Shown: positions 54,589 to 64,000 of the stretch, piece by piece
Layout: each line of letters starts with the position of its first letter
Position numbering within the stretch: position 1 is the first letter of the stretch
Assembly: GCA_022829145.1 (NCBI GenBank)
Contig: CM040747.1
Location: 37,898,052-37,962,051 of the forward strand
From: Albula goreensis
Lineage: Eukaryota; Chordata; Actinopteri; Albuliformes; Albulidae
Length of the DNA stretch: 64,000 nucleotides
Reading direction: 5' to 3'
The notes under the pieces: generated by a model
Told to the model about the DNA's origin: nothing
Databases searched by the model: none
What the model saw: the letters and a program-made list of their open reading frames with translations, nothing else
Translations under genes and position numbers: made by a program

Positions 54589-55382
54589 ATGGTTTTTGAA
54601 GTGCTGTTTGGATCAAGCGTGACAAACATTTCGAAGGTGTCATCCCAAAAATCCTGATCCGGGAAAATAAAAATGTTGCGCGATGGCCAAAGACCCAGGT
54701 GCATTCAGCCTGTGAAAAAAATAGGACTGGCTCACTTTCCAGCTGTTGAAGACAAAAATGACATCAGGCATGATGGCTGTGTAAATATGTTTGTTTTTTA
54801 TGTTTGGTTTGGGGATCACAGGTTACTTTATATTAGTATTTAACTTGGTGACTCTTTTCTAGAAAATGAGAACGCTTGTGAACATTATGGCTACACAGCA
54901 TCAGCCCAAACTGACCATGGGGGTACCACCACCGTGCCAGACGAAAACAGGAAGAGAGTTGTAAAAAAGAGGAAATATGACAATTATATCAATGGTAAAT
55001 GCATACATTAAAAATATTTTTTAAAAATATATATTTTTAAATATTTTGTTATGTATTAAAAATGTATTTAAAAAACATGTAAAATACTTTATAAATTGTT
55101 TTACTTGCAAAAAGAAGACTAATACATGTAACAATTTCAAGACCACTTCTGTATTAAACATTTATTTAAAAAACATGTAAAATACTTTATACTTGTTTTA
55201 CTTGCAAAAAGTAGACTAATACATGTAACAATTTCAGTCTACTTTTTGCAAGTAAAACAAATAGAGCGAAGTAAATAATTAATATTTGTTTTTTTTTTTA
55301 GTAAGACAGGTGGCATTTCCAAAGCCTCCTGACATCCTGAAGAACAAAGCCCCTGCTACCATCGTTCAAACCACTCCTGAAG
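54589..55382 (+). pseudogene. Second gene of the transposon, copy C (best exon chain)
   Basis: A possible start is ATG at 54589 (VFxSAVWIKRDKHFEGVIPK with a one-base loss). Exon 54863-54994 (132 nt, acceptor CTTTTCTAG, donor GTAAAT) reads ENACEHYGYTASAQTDHGGT, then KRVVKKRKYDNYIN. Exon 55302-55382 (81 nt, acceptor TTTTTTTAG, donor GTAAGT) reads RQVAFPKPPDILKNKAPATI, then VQTTPE. Both are symmetrical phase exons that join in frame. The content is a charged, nuclear-localisation-like linker. A further phase-compatible exon may start at 55705. The protein family is not established. Confidence 0.4.
55020..55270. repeat. Tandem and inverted duplication in an intron of copy C
   Basis: A segment with AAAAAACATGTAAAATACTTTA and TTTTACTTGCAAAAAG.AGAC occurs twice (about 55070-55170 and 55170-55240). 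It is then partly repeated in reverse (TCTACTTTTTGCAAGTAAAA), so a hairpin can form. Confidence 0.75.
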
Positions 55383-56224
55383 GTAAGTAGAGTGGGCTGC
55401 CTTAACAGACCAGTGTTCAGCAGAAATAGAGCCGTATTGTAGGTATGATTGACAGATCATTGCATACTGTAGTGTAAATAATCACATTGCATATATAAGT
55501 AAGTTTGCCAGGATAACTACATGATGCAAGTTAAAGTTTTAATAATTAATTTAATTTAATTAGTAACCGCTTCACTGGCTGATTACATTTTAGAAGCTTC
55601 CTATAATTCTGCTTACAAGGTTTGTGTAATGTTTAAAATCAAGTTACCTGAATTGGTGTCAAATTGGTGTTGTACATAAATTTTCATACATAAATTTGAT
55701 TGCAGAATCATCTTTGGATGATAATGACCAGTTGGCCTGGAGTAGATGGCTGTTATACTGAATATCAGCATGACTGTGATGTGGTCGTAGATGCCGAAGA
55801 TAATCACAGCTGTGCTGATAAATGCAAGTAAACATAAGTGCCATGTTGGTGTTACAGGGCAGTCCAGCTATATAAGGGAGCGCTCCTCCTTTGATGAGTG
55901 TGAATGGGCTGAGGGATTGGCAGCAGATGGGCGTTTCTTCCCATGCTGTTTGACCCCCATACCCACACCAGCCACGAAACACGGCATCTGCCCGTTTTCA
56001 CGACTGACTTCATCCCCTTGTCCCGGACCTGAGCTTCTTCAAGAGAATTCAGTGCTGAGATGCAAACTCCAAATGACTGTTCAGGAGCTGGAGTTGAATG
56101 GATTTGGTGAGGAAGGCCTTTTCAGCTGGTCTGGGGGAACGACGGTCGGTACATGATTGAGAGGTCATGTGATGGCCAAGAGCCTCGACAAAGTTCTACA
56201 GTAAGGAAGGAGAGAAAGTTCTGC

Positions 56225-56299
56225 TGTCCCTGGGTGGGCTCAAACCATCAACCTTTCAGTTAACAGCCAAACGCACTAGACCTATTGCACCACAGAGAT
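56225..56299 (-). pseudogene. tRNA-Asn(GTT) pseudogene, complete length
   Basis: The minus strand starts ATCTCTGTGGTGCAATAGG, has anticodon arm TTTGGCTGTTAACTGAA (anticodon GTT), T arm GGTTTGAGCCC and 3' strand CAGGGAC. 75 nt. The acceptor stem has one mismatch at its first pair, and the D arm is altered and one base long. It could be an ageing tRNA gene or a relic. Confidence 0.6.
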
Positions 56300-56544
56300 T
56301 ACGTTGCACCCCTTCTTTTGGCCTGCATTTAACAGAGTAACATATTGGGAGGGCCCTCAGCATGAAGAGGGTAAAAAGGGTTAAGTGCATGTAATATAAA
56401 TGAATTGTTTTGCTAAAGATGACCCTGTGCAAACATATGTGTGCATCTGGTGGAAAGGTACTGGGGCAACTAGAAGAGACTGTGCAGAGAGCAAGATGTT
56501 TTGCAAAACTGTACCACGGTTGTCTTGAGGAGAAGAACAGCAAT

Positions 56545-57835
56545 TCAAAATACAAAATTTATTTATTGTCATTTTTCTTGCACTTACATACAATCAAGAA
56601 TGAAATATGGTTTGTCCTTGGGCAACAGTGTACATAAATTAAAATAGAGAATTAAAAGAGCTTTCACAAAAAGATTTGTATAATATATAAAAAATACAAA
56701 AAGCAATAAACATATAAGCAACATGTAGATATACACAATACACGCAATACATACACACAATACAACCCAATACACATGGTGCACCAAGGAAAAAAAAAGA
56801 AAATTAGCAGGATATCTGGGGAGGGAATACCGGCATAGACTTTAAATTACCTTTGAAAAAGTGTATTTTGCAGTGTGAAAATGGCACTAGTGGAGAGAAG
56901 TGTCTGGTACTATGGGGAGTTAATGGTTTAGTGGTGGAGGGGGGTACAAGAATGTTTATGATCCTCACAGCCTGGCGTATGAAGCTGTTTAGAAACCTGC
57001 TGGTCCTGGTACGGATACTTCTGTACCTCTTCCCAGATGGCAGGAGGGAAAACAGGCTGTGGGAGGGGTGGTCGGGTCCTTGGTGATGCTGGAGGCTCTG
57101 TGGGTGCAGCGGTGGTTGAAGATCTCAGCAGGGAGGGGAGAGGGACACCAACGACCTTCCCAGCTGTTCTCACTATCCTGCTCAGCTGTTTCTGTTTGGA
57201 GGTTTTGCACTTTCAGAACCAGGCAGTGATACAATAGGTCAGAACACTTTCAATGGTTGCCCCTGGAGAAGGTGGTGAGGGCCGGAATGAGGACACTGGC
57301 CTGTTGGGCCTTCTTAACGATGGCCATGGTGTTGGTGGGCGAGGTCAGGTCATTCGCCATGTACACTCCCAGGAAATTGATGCTACCGACCCTCTCCAGA
57401 ATCGCACCATCTACGGTCAGTAGGGGTGGTGGTCCGTGCGGGCCTTCCTGAAGTCGATGACCATCTCCTTGGTCTTGTTAACATTCAGGGAGAGGTCGTG
57501 TCTGTTGCACCACGCTGTCAGCTGCTCCACCTCCATCCTGTATGCTGACTCATCACCTTTGCTGGTGAGACCCACAACTGTCATGTCATCAGTGAACTTG
57601 ATGATGTGGTTGTTGCTGAATCTGGCAGCACAGTCGTGGGTCAGCAGGGTGAACAGCAGGGGGCTCAGGACGCAGCCCTGGGGTGAGCCTGTGCTCACTG
57701 AGGTGGTACCTGATGTGTGGCTGCAGACTCTGACTGTCTGCTGCCTTTGTGTCAGGAAGTCCAGGATCCAGTCACAGGTGGCAGTATCCACATCCAGCTT
57801 CCCCACCAGTTGCTGTGGTATGATGGTATTGATAA
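56545..57835 (-). mobile_element. 5'-truncated LINE (L2/CR1-like group)
   Basis: The minus strand begins inside the reverse transcriptase at about 57835, interrupting sequence otherwise shared with the V3 flank (46262). It runs through the RT end and a 3' UTR to about 56545. The 3' terminal region (TTTATTTATTGTCATTTTTC) resembles L2-type tails. Truncation at the 5' end is the usual outcome of target-primed insertion. Confidence 0.75.
56930..57806 (-). pseudogene. LINE reverse transcriptase, C-terminal half
   Basis: Reads [20 protein letters not shown], then [20 protein letters not shown], the catalytic box [11 protein letters not shown] (FxDD; usually FADDTTV, so one substitution), [33 protein letters not shown]. 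After that, in shifted frames, come the thumb and C-terminal parts (LERVGSINFLGV, VLTYCITAWF, LPSGRRY-like segments). Stops and frameshifts follow 57417, so the protein is dead. It encoded part of ORF2 of a non-LTR retrotransposon. Confidence 0.85.
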
Positions 57836-58078
57836 ATACATAAATCTGTCAAAGAGCAATCTGCATGTTCAAACTCCAATGCCCTTTCAGTCTCTCCCAA
57901 AATGAAGAGAGAGCCTCCATCTCTGATCAGCACTATGGGCAGTTATGTAATTCTCTATGGGGCTGTGGGACTCAGTCAGGACTGTCTCAGATACCAAAGT
58001 GTGTTCTCTGCTCAGTTATTACAGGGTGGAGGCATTCAGATATGCAGAGGGCCTCTGTCACCATCTAGTGATCAGTAT

Positions 58079-58098
58079 ATGTAATGGCACCTTTTGTA
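58079..58098 (+). repeat. Conserved V-downstream element (V5 copy, degraded)
   Basis: TATGTAATGGCACCTTTTGT, preceded by CATCTAGTGATCAG, about 0.4 kb beyond the V5 signal. Confidence 0.6.
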
Positions 58099-58492
58099 AT
58101 GTGTGTTGAAGGAACGACCTCTGGACTGTCCTGGACAGGGGGTTCACTGCTCCTCTTTCCACAGACATGTTATGTACAACTACATTACATTCAAAATATT
58201 ATAATATCATAAAAAATGGCATTTCACGGATTGATCAGGCAACTTTGAATTGTATTCATTGTCATTTGAATTTGAAATAACTGTCATTCCCTCTCAAGGT
58301 CTGGTGGATATCCTGACCTTAAATTCAGTCTCAGTATATTAATGTATTAGATGTATGAGAGTTTATTGAACCACTGAGGCTCAGTGTGCTGGAGCAGAAC
58401 CCCTCAGTGTCCCGGGTCAGTGCCTCCCCCCTCAGCACCTGCAGTAGGTCCCAGCTGCAGCAGTACAGTCTCTGTGCAGTCTGACTGAGGGA

Positions 58493-58520
58493 GGTTTTTG
58501 TACGGCTCTCTATCACTGTG
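58493..58520 (-). promoter_or_regulatory. V5 recombination signal, 12-RSS
   Basis: CACAGTG, spacer ATAGAGAGCCGT, ACAAAAACC, abutting the V5 exon. Confidence 0.93.
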
Positions 58521-59090
58521 TGAACACATAGCTACTGCTGATGTAGTGGTAACTCTGACAGTAGTAATCTCCTGCATCTTCAGCCTGGACTCCACTGATG
58601 GTCAGAGTGAAGTCAGTCCCAGATCCACTGCCACTGAATCGATCAGGAATACCTGAGATACGGTATGTTGCATAGTAGATCAGGAGTTTAGGGCTTCTCC
58701 AAGTTTCTGCTGGTACCAGGCTAGGCGGTGCTTACCACCACTGACATAAACAGCAGGGCTGGTTCTACAGCTCAGGGTGACAGTGTCTCCTATGAGAGCA
58801 GATTTACCAGCAGGAGTCTGAGTCACAGTCACCTGTCCTGTGCATTCTGAAAGGAGGAATAAAAAAATAAATATTTATATTATCCATTGGCACATTAGGA
58901 TGTTACACCACTGCCCAGCTTTTTTACAGTTATTTCGTAAATTTACTTTGTTTTATACTTCCACTCAATTAAAACTGAAGACATCATATCTATTTGCATA
59001 TTTTTCATGAATCTCACCCTGAATGCAGAAAGCGAGTGCCCAGATGAAGATGGTGATAAAAGTCATTGTTGCTGTGGGTTCTGTTGCCAT
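58521..59090 (-). pseudogene. Ig light-chain V segment V5 (1-nt deletion in FR2)
   Basis: Leader exon 59018-59090 intact; V exon 58521-58846. A single base is missing near 58691: the coding strand reads GGAGAAGCCCTAAACTC where the others read GGAGAAGCTCCTAAACTC. This throws FR2, CDR2 and FR3 out of frame. The start ([17 protein letters not shown]), CDR1 ([20 protein letters not shown]; Pro to Leu before Gly) and the end ([19 protein letters not shown], out of frame) are otherwise conserved. Octamer and RSS are intact. A solo LTR sits just upstream of its promoter. Confidence 0.9.
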
Positions 59091-59186
59091 GAAGGACAGC
59101 TCTCAGTCATCAAGTGTTAAACTCACAGGACTATAAACACTCCCAGAGCACTGAAGCATGTGCTGCCAATGCAAAGTGTCTTCTCT

Positions 59187-59194
59187 ATGCAAAT
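59187..59194 (-). promoter_or_regulatory. V5 octamer
   Basis: ATTTGCAT on the coding strand, TATAAA (plus strand 59132-59137) between it and the leader. The solo LTR begins 31 bp further upstream. Confidence 0.85.
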
Positions 59195-59225
59195 GGTCTT
59201 CCTGGGTACAGCAGGCACTTGTAGC

Positions 59226-59646
59226 TGTAGGGTTCAGACCAGAGACGGCAACACATAGACACAGAGACTCACGACAACTTTTTGGAATTCCAATACCTAT
59301 TTTTTAACATCCAGACGGGAAGAGTATGCTTATCATACTACTTTGAAATACATATTCTCAGCCAGCTGCTTATATAGGGAAAGTTGCGCCCAGATGGTTT
59401 CGGTCATATATACCTTCATACATGAGTTTTATGCTCTCAGCACATTCTCTCACCAGAGCCAACTTTGCACCCATGTTTTCTATCATTTCCTCCTTGATGT
59501 CTCCAACAACTCCCTCTTAAGAAAACATGTCAGGCCTAAGAATAACATGATGTACTTATCAAAAATTCCATACATTACTGACTTTTAGGATCCTAAGGAA
59601 CAGAAGGTAATGTGCACATAAGGCTATATTCAGTTAATATCCATCA
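59226..59646. mobile_element. Solo LTR upstream of V5
   Basis: 421 bp starting TGTAGGGTTCAGACC and ending ATATCCATCA (TG...CA), flanked by a 4-bp target duplication TAGC (59222-59225 and 59647-59650). The same flank in V1, V2, V3, V4 and V6 reads CTTGTAGCCCAGCAG without interruption, giving five empty sites. Contains TTATATAGG. No internal region, so a product of LTR-LTR recombination. Family unknown. Confidence 0.82.
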
Positions 59647-60046
59647 TAGCCCAGCAGTGCTGTGGAGTCAGACGAGGGCTTATGGGCTGTGACACAGACA
59701 GAGCAGTTTAACACTGGTGTAACAGTGTCTGGACAGCAGGATCACAATCCAAACCAACATCATTCACATTTTGCCATCATATTCTTTTTCTCACATGTAC
59801 CCCTGTTAAACAGTGCAGTGTTAACCTTTGAGGCGGTGAAATTGCACAATTAGATTTTAACACATTGAAACCTTGGATTTTGCCTAATTTTCATGGTGTG
59901 AGTTATTTATGTCCTATCACTGCTGCACTCACACATAATCCTTACTCTGATTGTTTCCCATTACACTGAAGGACCAGACATGGCTGACTACTGCAGCCAT
60001 TGCTGTTTTTCCACTGTAGTGAAAGAGGCTTTTGCTGATCTCTCCG

Positions 60047-60085
<39 letters not shown>
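60047..60085. repeat. (GT)n microsatellite
   Basis: About 19 GT units, followed by TTTTGACTTTTGACTTTTGAC and (GGCT)n, both short tandem repeats. Confidence 0.95.
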
Positions 60086-60089
<4 letters not shown>

Positions 60090-60204
60090 TTTTGGGTTTT
60101 GACTTTTGACTTTTGACTTTGGGGTATTGGTTGGCCGGCTGGCTGGCTGGCTGGCTTCCACTCACCACCCTACTTTGTGGCCACACCTGCCACTGTGTCA
60201 CAGT

Positions 60205-60445
60205 ATGTAGATGATTCAGTTCATTTTAATGCAATTTAATTTTATTTCCATAGCACCTTTTGCAACAAGTTGTCACAAAGCAACTTTACGATTCTTCTCT
60301 GGCCTGAAACCCGCTCACAGCAAGCCGAGGCAACAGTGGCAAGGAAAAACTCCCTGAAAGAGGACGAGAGCTTGAGCAGAACCTGGCTCAGAGGGGGATC
60401 CCATCTGCTTCTGGCTGGCACAGGGTGTACAATGGGTAAACAGAA
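60205..60445 (+). repeat. Common fish interspersed repeat
   Basis: Phrases GTTGTCACAAAGCAACTTTA, GGCAAGGAAAAACTCCCTGA and CTCAGAGGGGGATCCCATCT match a very common teleost repeat consensus from memory. 60500-60910 is further AC-rich repeat-like sequence of unknown family. Confidence 0.55.
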
Positions 60446-60928
60446 GAGTAAAGATGGCTGACATGAATCTTGCTGACTCGAATACTAATTGAAATAACAG
60501 TAACATGCCAGGAATCAGAGCAGACAGAATAAAAGTAAATTAGTTTTCTAGCCAAACTGACACCCAAAATCCCAAAACATAATCAGAGAACAGGCAATGG
60601 TCAAAACTAGCAAGGCACAGCAAAGGTACAAAACCACAGTGTAAAACACAATCCAAAAACAAAGTCAAAAATAGACAGGTAAAAGTCATAAACTAGAAGA
60701 ACACAGCAATCAGGCAAAATCACAAATCCAAGAAAATGAAGTCAAAAATAAACAGGGAAAGTCATACACTGCCCTGTTTACCTTATTAACAAGCAGGTAA
60801 ACAGGCAGGAACAAAACAGGGGGAAACAATAAGGCAAGCTGGCAACAGACAAAGCAACATGCAGGGTTTACATACAGCCCAGAGATGAAGGTAATAAGTA
60901 GGCAGCATGACAATGTCTCACTGCACCT

Positions 60929-60948
60929 CAGCACCCCCTTGTGGCCGG
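60929..60948 (-). promoter_or_regulatory. CTCF-like motif downstream of V6
   Basis: On the minus strand CCGGCCACAAGGGGGTGCTG closely resembles the CTCF consensus (TGGCCACCAGGGGGCGCTA). It lies about 0.4 kb beyond the V6 recombination signal. Confidence 0.4.
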
Positions 60949-61356
60949 TTGTGTTTCACACAGTCTGCTTGTTAAAGCTGCACATGAAGAGTCCTCCTCT
61001 GACTCAGTATCTGTGTGAGCACAACTGGGGGACTGCAGAGTGAAGTGAAGCAGCAGCTGACATCACATGTTTCAGAGGAGCGCTCATGCTTTTCTGTGCT
61101 CTCTGGAGTTAACAGAGAAGGTTACTGTGACCAGCTAGACTCGCTGATATAACTGGGTATTACGGGCTGGGGAAAAGTGGGGGCACATTGCTTCACTCTA
61201 TTATGTTGCAGAGTTTGAGAGAGTTATAACTGAACCACTGAAGCTCAGTGTGCTGGAGCAGAACCCCTCAGTGTCCCGGGTCAGTGCCTCCCCCCTCAGC
61301 ACCTGCAGTAGGTCCCAGCTGCAGCAGTGCAGTCTCTGTGCAGTCTGACTGAGGGA

Positions 61357-61384
61357 GGTTTTTGTACGGCTCTCTATCACTGTG
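61357..61384 (-). promoter_or_regulatory. V6 recombination signal, 12-RSS
   Basis: CACAGTG, spacer ATAGAGAGCCGT, ACAAAAACC, abutting the V6 exon. Confidence 0.93.
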
Positions 61385-61955
61385 TGAACACAGCACTACT
61401 GCTGATGGAGTGTAAACTCTGACAGTAGTAATCTCCTGCATCTTCAGCCTGGACTCCACTGATGGTCAGAGTGAAGTCAGTCCCAGATCCACTGCCACTG
61501 AATCGATCAGGAATCCCTGAGTTACGGTATGTTGCCCTGTAGATCAGGAGTTTAGGAGCTTCTCCAGGTTTCTGCTGGTACCAGGCCATATAGTCATTGC
61601 CATACACAGCAGGGCTGGTTTTACAGCTCAGGGTGACAGTGTCACCTATGAGAGCAGATTTACCAGCAGGAGTCTGAGTCACAGTCACCTGTCCTGTAGA
61701 CTCTAAAGGAAAGAAAAAACACCTCATAAATCCTAATTTTAGCAAAATGCAACATATCTTATTTTATATATATGAACCCATCGGATTATCTGTTGATATC
61801 ACAAATAAAATATTTTTTGTTGATTTCATGTTACTTTTTAAATGAGAATTATCATGTATTTCTGAATGTTCCCAACCCTTACCCTGAATGCAGAAAGCGA
61901 GCGCCCAGATGAAGATGGTGATAAAAGTCATTGTTGCTGTGGGTTCTGTTGCCAT
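61385..61955 (-). CDS. Ig light-chain V segment V6, intact
   Basis: Leader exon 61883-61955 (73 bp, donor GTAAG); V exon 61385-61702 (318 bp). It reads [81 protein letters not shown] and CDR3 [14 protein letters not shown], without a lesion. CDR1 is shorter than in V3. Its leader intron and upstream flank most resemble V1 (same TAATTTTAGCAAAATGCAAC stretch), so V1 and V6 are the closest pair there. Octamer, TATA and RSS intact. Confidence 0.93.
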
Positions 61956-62051
61956 GAAGGACAGCTCTCAGTCATCAAGTGTTAAACTCACAGGACTATA
62001 AACACTCCCAGAGCACTGAAGCATGTGCTGTCAATGCAAAGTGTCTTCTCT

Positions 62052-62059
62052 ATGCAAAT
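62052..62059 (-). promoter_or_regulatory. V6 octamer
   Basis: ATTTGCAT on the coding strand, TATAAA (plus strand 61997-62002) between it and the leader. Confidence 0.85.
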
Positions 62060-62219
62060 GGTCTTCCTGGGTACAGCAGGCACTTGTAGCCCAGCAGTGC
62101 TGTGGACTGGAGACTGTGGGCTGTGACAGAGAAAGAGTTCAACAGCAGCACCAGGACAGCAGCAGAGGTGTCAGTCACTCTGGTTTGACATAGAGTCACA
62201 GTTCACTTCACACATTAAC

Positions 62220-63520
62220 ATTTACAGAAATTACAATCATGACATTGCAGGGTGGTTTAGAAGACCCTGCTGCTTAAAAGGGAGAGCACTATGACTGCAT
62301 CTGCACTGACTGTATAAGTGAGGTGCAGATTCACTTCTGAGCTCATTTTTGGGGCTCATTGTTGGCTTTTCATCAGAATCCTGTTAAGCATCTGTCTGTC
62401 TCCATGGATGAGATCCAACTTTTTAATCTCTTTTCCTCTTTCAAGTTGCAGTTGTTCCTTGATTAGAATGCACTGTCCTGATTTTGGCACTGTTCGTTTT
62501 GACACCTAAAATCATTTTGTGTGCTTGTCATTTTAGTGATTAAAGCATCTGCAATTCTGTCATCAAGTAGTTGACCTCTTTCAAAATCTGACTGATGTCA
62601 CATGTGAGGGTGGTGAGCAGTCAACAAGAGGACAACACAGAAAAATAGGGTGAACGGTGACAAATTTATGAAAGTGAGAACTTAAAAAAAGTAAACAAAC
62701 TAAAGTAATAATGAATAAATTGTGAATATTTACAAATAAACAACAGATGAGGCAATCAGTCCCCAAATGTCTCTTCCTTTGGCTGTATCAGGGTCCGACC
62801 TCACCCAAAGCCTTCTCCCCTCTGACAGGGCAGGGGGGTGTTAAATAAAGTTACCCCGAGCCTTCTCTGCACCTCCTGCACAACAGCCAGGGACACTGAG
62901 ACACAAGATTCCTGTTTCACTGATTATAATATTCCACAAAATCGATATGACTTCACATTGAAATATGTTTCATATCAATACATAATCACTCAGAGTAGAG
63001 TCAATCATTGTCTTGAGCTCAGAGGTGAATTGTGTGTTGTATTGTAGCTGAATTTGAGATGATATTCATATTAACTCTGGTTTGAGAGGTTGTGATGTGA
63101 GATGGCTGCACTTTATAACACACATGGTTTGTGCACTCTCCACTGTTTATTTTCTGGTTCCAGGACAGCAGGGCCAAAAGACAGCAGCCCTCTGAGGAAC
63201 GGATTATTCTGGAGTGTATTTACATCTGTAAATATGATATATTTTGCTTATCAATTCTTTATGGTTTGATAAATGTTCCAGTGAGAATTTAAATATGTTT
63301 ACGTATTTTCTTCGGGCCTGATATTAAAAAAAATAAATAAATTACAAACAAACAAAACTGATTTTGGGATACAGTAGGGGCAATGTAATACAGAATAAAG
63401 TCAGTGCTGTATAACCTGAGGAGACACAATCCCCATGGCATATGGGAGCAGATGGGGGCGCTGCGGTTCAGTCCTGCTCTGTTATTTTGGTCGGGCGTAT
63501 TGATGAACATGTTAATAGAG
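62220..63520. other. V6 upstream flank, then no recognised gene
   Basis: 62080-62370 is the conserved upstream flank also found behind V2 and V4. Beyond about 62400 no exon, RNA or transposon motif is recognised. Confidence 0.5.
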
Positions 63521-63524
63521 TCAG

Positions 63525-64000
63525 TTAATTCATCTGAACTCGTTGCATTGATGAAATCATCTGCACTGTTTTCAGCCCCTCTGTATGATTTATGTAGGTT
63601 ATACAGCTTACTGGGCTCTGTATGAGAGTCTCTGGTTTGTTCAGATCTTTCCAGAAACACACTGATTTGATTACGGTCTGATAGGGGAGTTTGACACTGT
63701 CAGTGAATGCATTGATGGAGGAGGGGTCCATGTCAGATGCAGCATATTCCACAACACAAGCCCCGAGAGCCGAGCAATATGTGAGCCGACCTAAAGAGTC
63801 CCCTCTGATCCTGCCATTAATGATATAGGCGCTTAAGGCTTGACAGGGATGCACTAACTCCTTACTGTTCTTATTCACTGTGCTGTCGGGGTTCTTTCTC
63901 TTGCTGTTTGTTGGTTGGTACAGAGGGGCATTCCCAAACACATGGCTGTTTCCCTGTGGGTCAGTAAAATCAGGTTCTGTCCCAGTTCTTGCACTGAAGT
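63525..64000 (-). pseudogene. LINE endonuclease (EEP) fragment, runs off the window
   Basis: From the window edge the minus strand reads FSARTGTEPDFTDPQGNSH, then VFGNAPLYQPTNSKRKNPDS, KELVHPCQALSAYIINGRIR, GDSLGRLTYCSALGACVVEY and SDMDPSSINAFTDS. This is the apurinic-type endonuclease domain of a fish non-LTR element (the ART of the GDFNART motif is at the edge). After AFTD the expected SDH-containing end is missing, and unrelated sequence follows. About 120 codons are visible. Confidence 0.75.

Larger units (their letters stand above)
52165..56320 (+). repeat. Duplication block C
   Basis: Homologous to 40500-44409 of block B on the same strand: a right arm of the inverted repeat (52165-52860), the transposase copy, second-gene exons and a 3' part ending at the tRNA-Asn relic. 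The left arm and the microprotein region are absent. Confidence 0.8.

Noticed and set aside
61764..61955. 63-codon minus-strand frame as a separate small gene
   Set aside because: It is the V6 leader exon read through its donor into the intron.

Overview
The window is vertebrate nuclear DNA, almost certainly from a teleost fish. The evidence is intron-bearing genes with GT-AG boundaries, octamer-driven immunoglobulin light-chain V segments with recombination signals, fish-type NLR (NACHT-LRR-B30.2) exons, and many fish-typical repeats (Tc1, a Gmr1-like LTR element, BEL/Pao, L2/CR1-like LINEs, tRNA-derived SINEs, CA/TG microsatellites). Two runs of exactly 500 N (26398-26897, 45403-45902) are assembly gaps.

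Layout. 1-3.9 kb: no recognisable gene. 4.1-6.5 kb: the 3' end of an NLR gene (two LRR exons, a short linker exon, a broken PRY-SPRY exon). 6.5-15.2 kb: duplication block A, holding a two-exon microprotein candidate, a long inverted repeat split by a non-autonomous hAT, and a dead transposase. 16.6-18.8 kb: V segments V1 (broken) and V2 (intact). 19.3-20.9 kb: a complete but dead Tc1 transposon. 21.9-23.5 kb: a diverged tandem repeat, a histone H2B fragment and a BEL/Pao pol remnant. 25.8-27.7 kb: a second NLR gene with first exons, a gap and an intact B30.2 exon. 28.6-29.4 kb: LINE and SINE fragments. 29.6-45.4 kb: block B, homologous to block A, carrying a young 5.3-kb Gmr1-like LTR insertion and an inverted, SINE-split V segment (V7). 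46.3-51.2 kb: V3 (intact), a U2 relic, a LINE ORF1 relic and V4 (broken). 52.2-56.3 kb: block C, the third transposase copy and a tRNA-Asn relic. 56.5-59.7 kb: a 5'-truncated LINE, V5 (broken) and a solo LTR. 60-62.2 kb: repeats and V6 (intact). 63.5-64 kb: a LINE endonuclease fragment running off the end.

Reading: this is an accessory immune-gene neighbourhood. The V segments are kappa-like, each with a 73-bp leader exon, a phase-1 intron, a V exon and a CACAGTG-12-ACAAAAACC signal. V2, V3 and V6 look usable; V1, V4, V5 and V7 are pseudogenes that keep perfect recombination signals. No J or C segment was found, so recombination partners must lie outside the window, in the gaps, or have been missed. 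The V units, blocks A/B/C and the NLR tails have all spread by local duplication, and shared lesions show that blocks A, B and C copied an element that was already dead.

The most notable observations are: the LTR element with integrase upstream of the RT position, its RT deleted, yet with near-identical LTRs and a visible empty site elsewhere in the window; splice-site-bearing minisatellites in the NLR gene; repeated extra copies of the B30.2 C-terminal coding segment; a solo LTR beside a V promoter; and a conserved 40-49 aa membrane microprotein carried inside the duplicated block.
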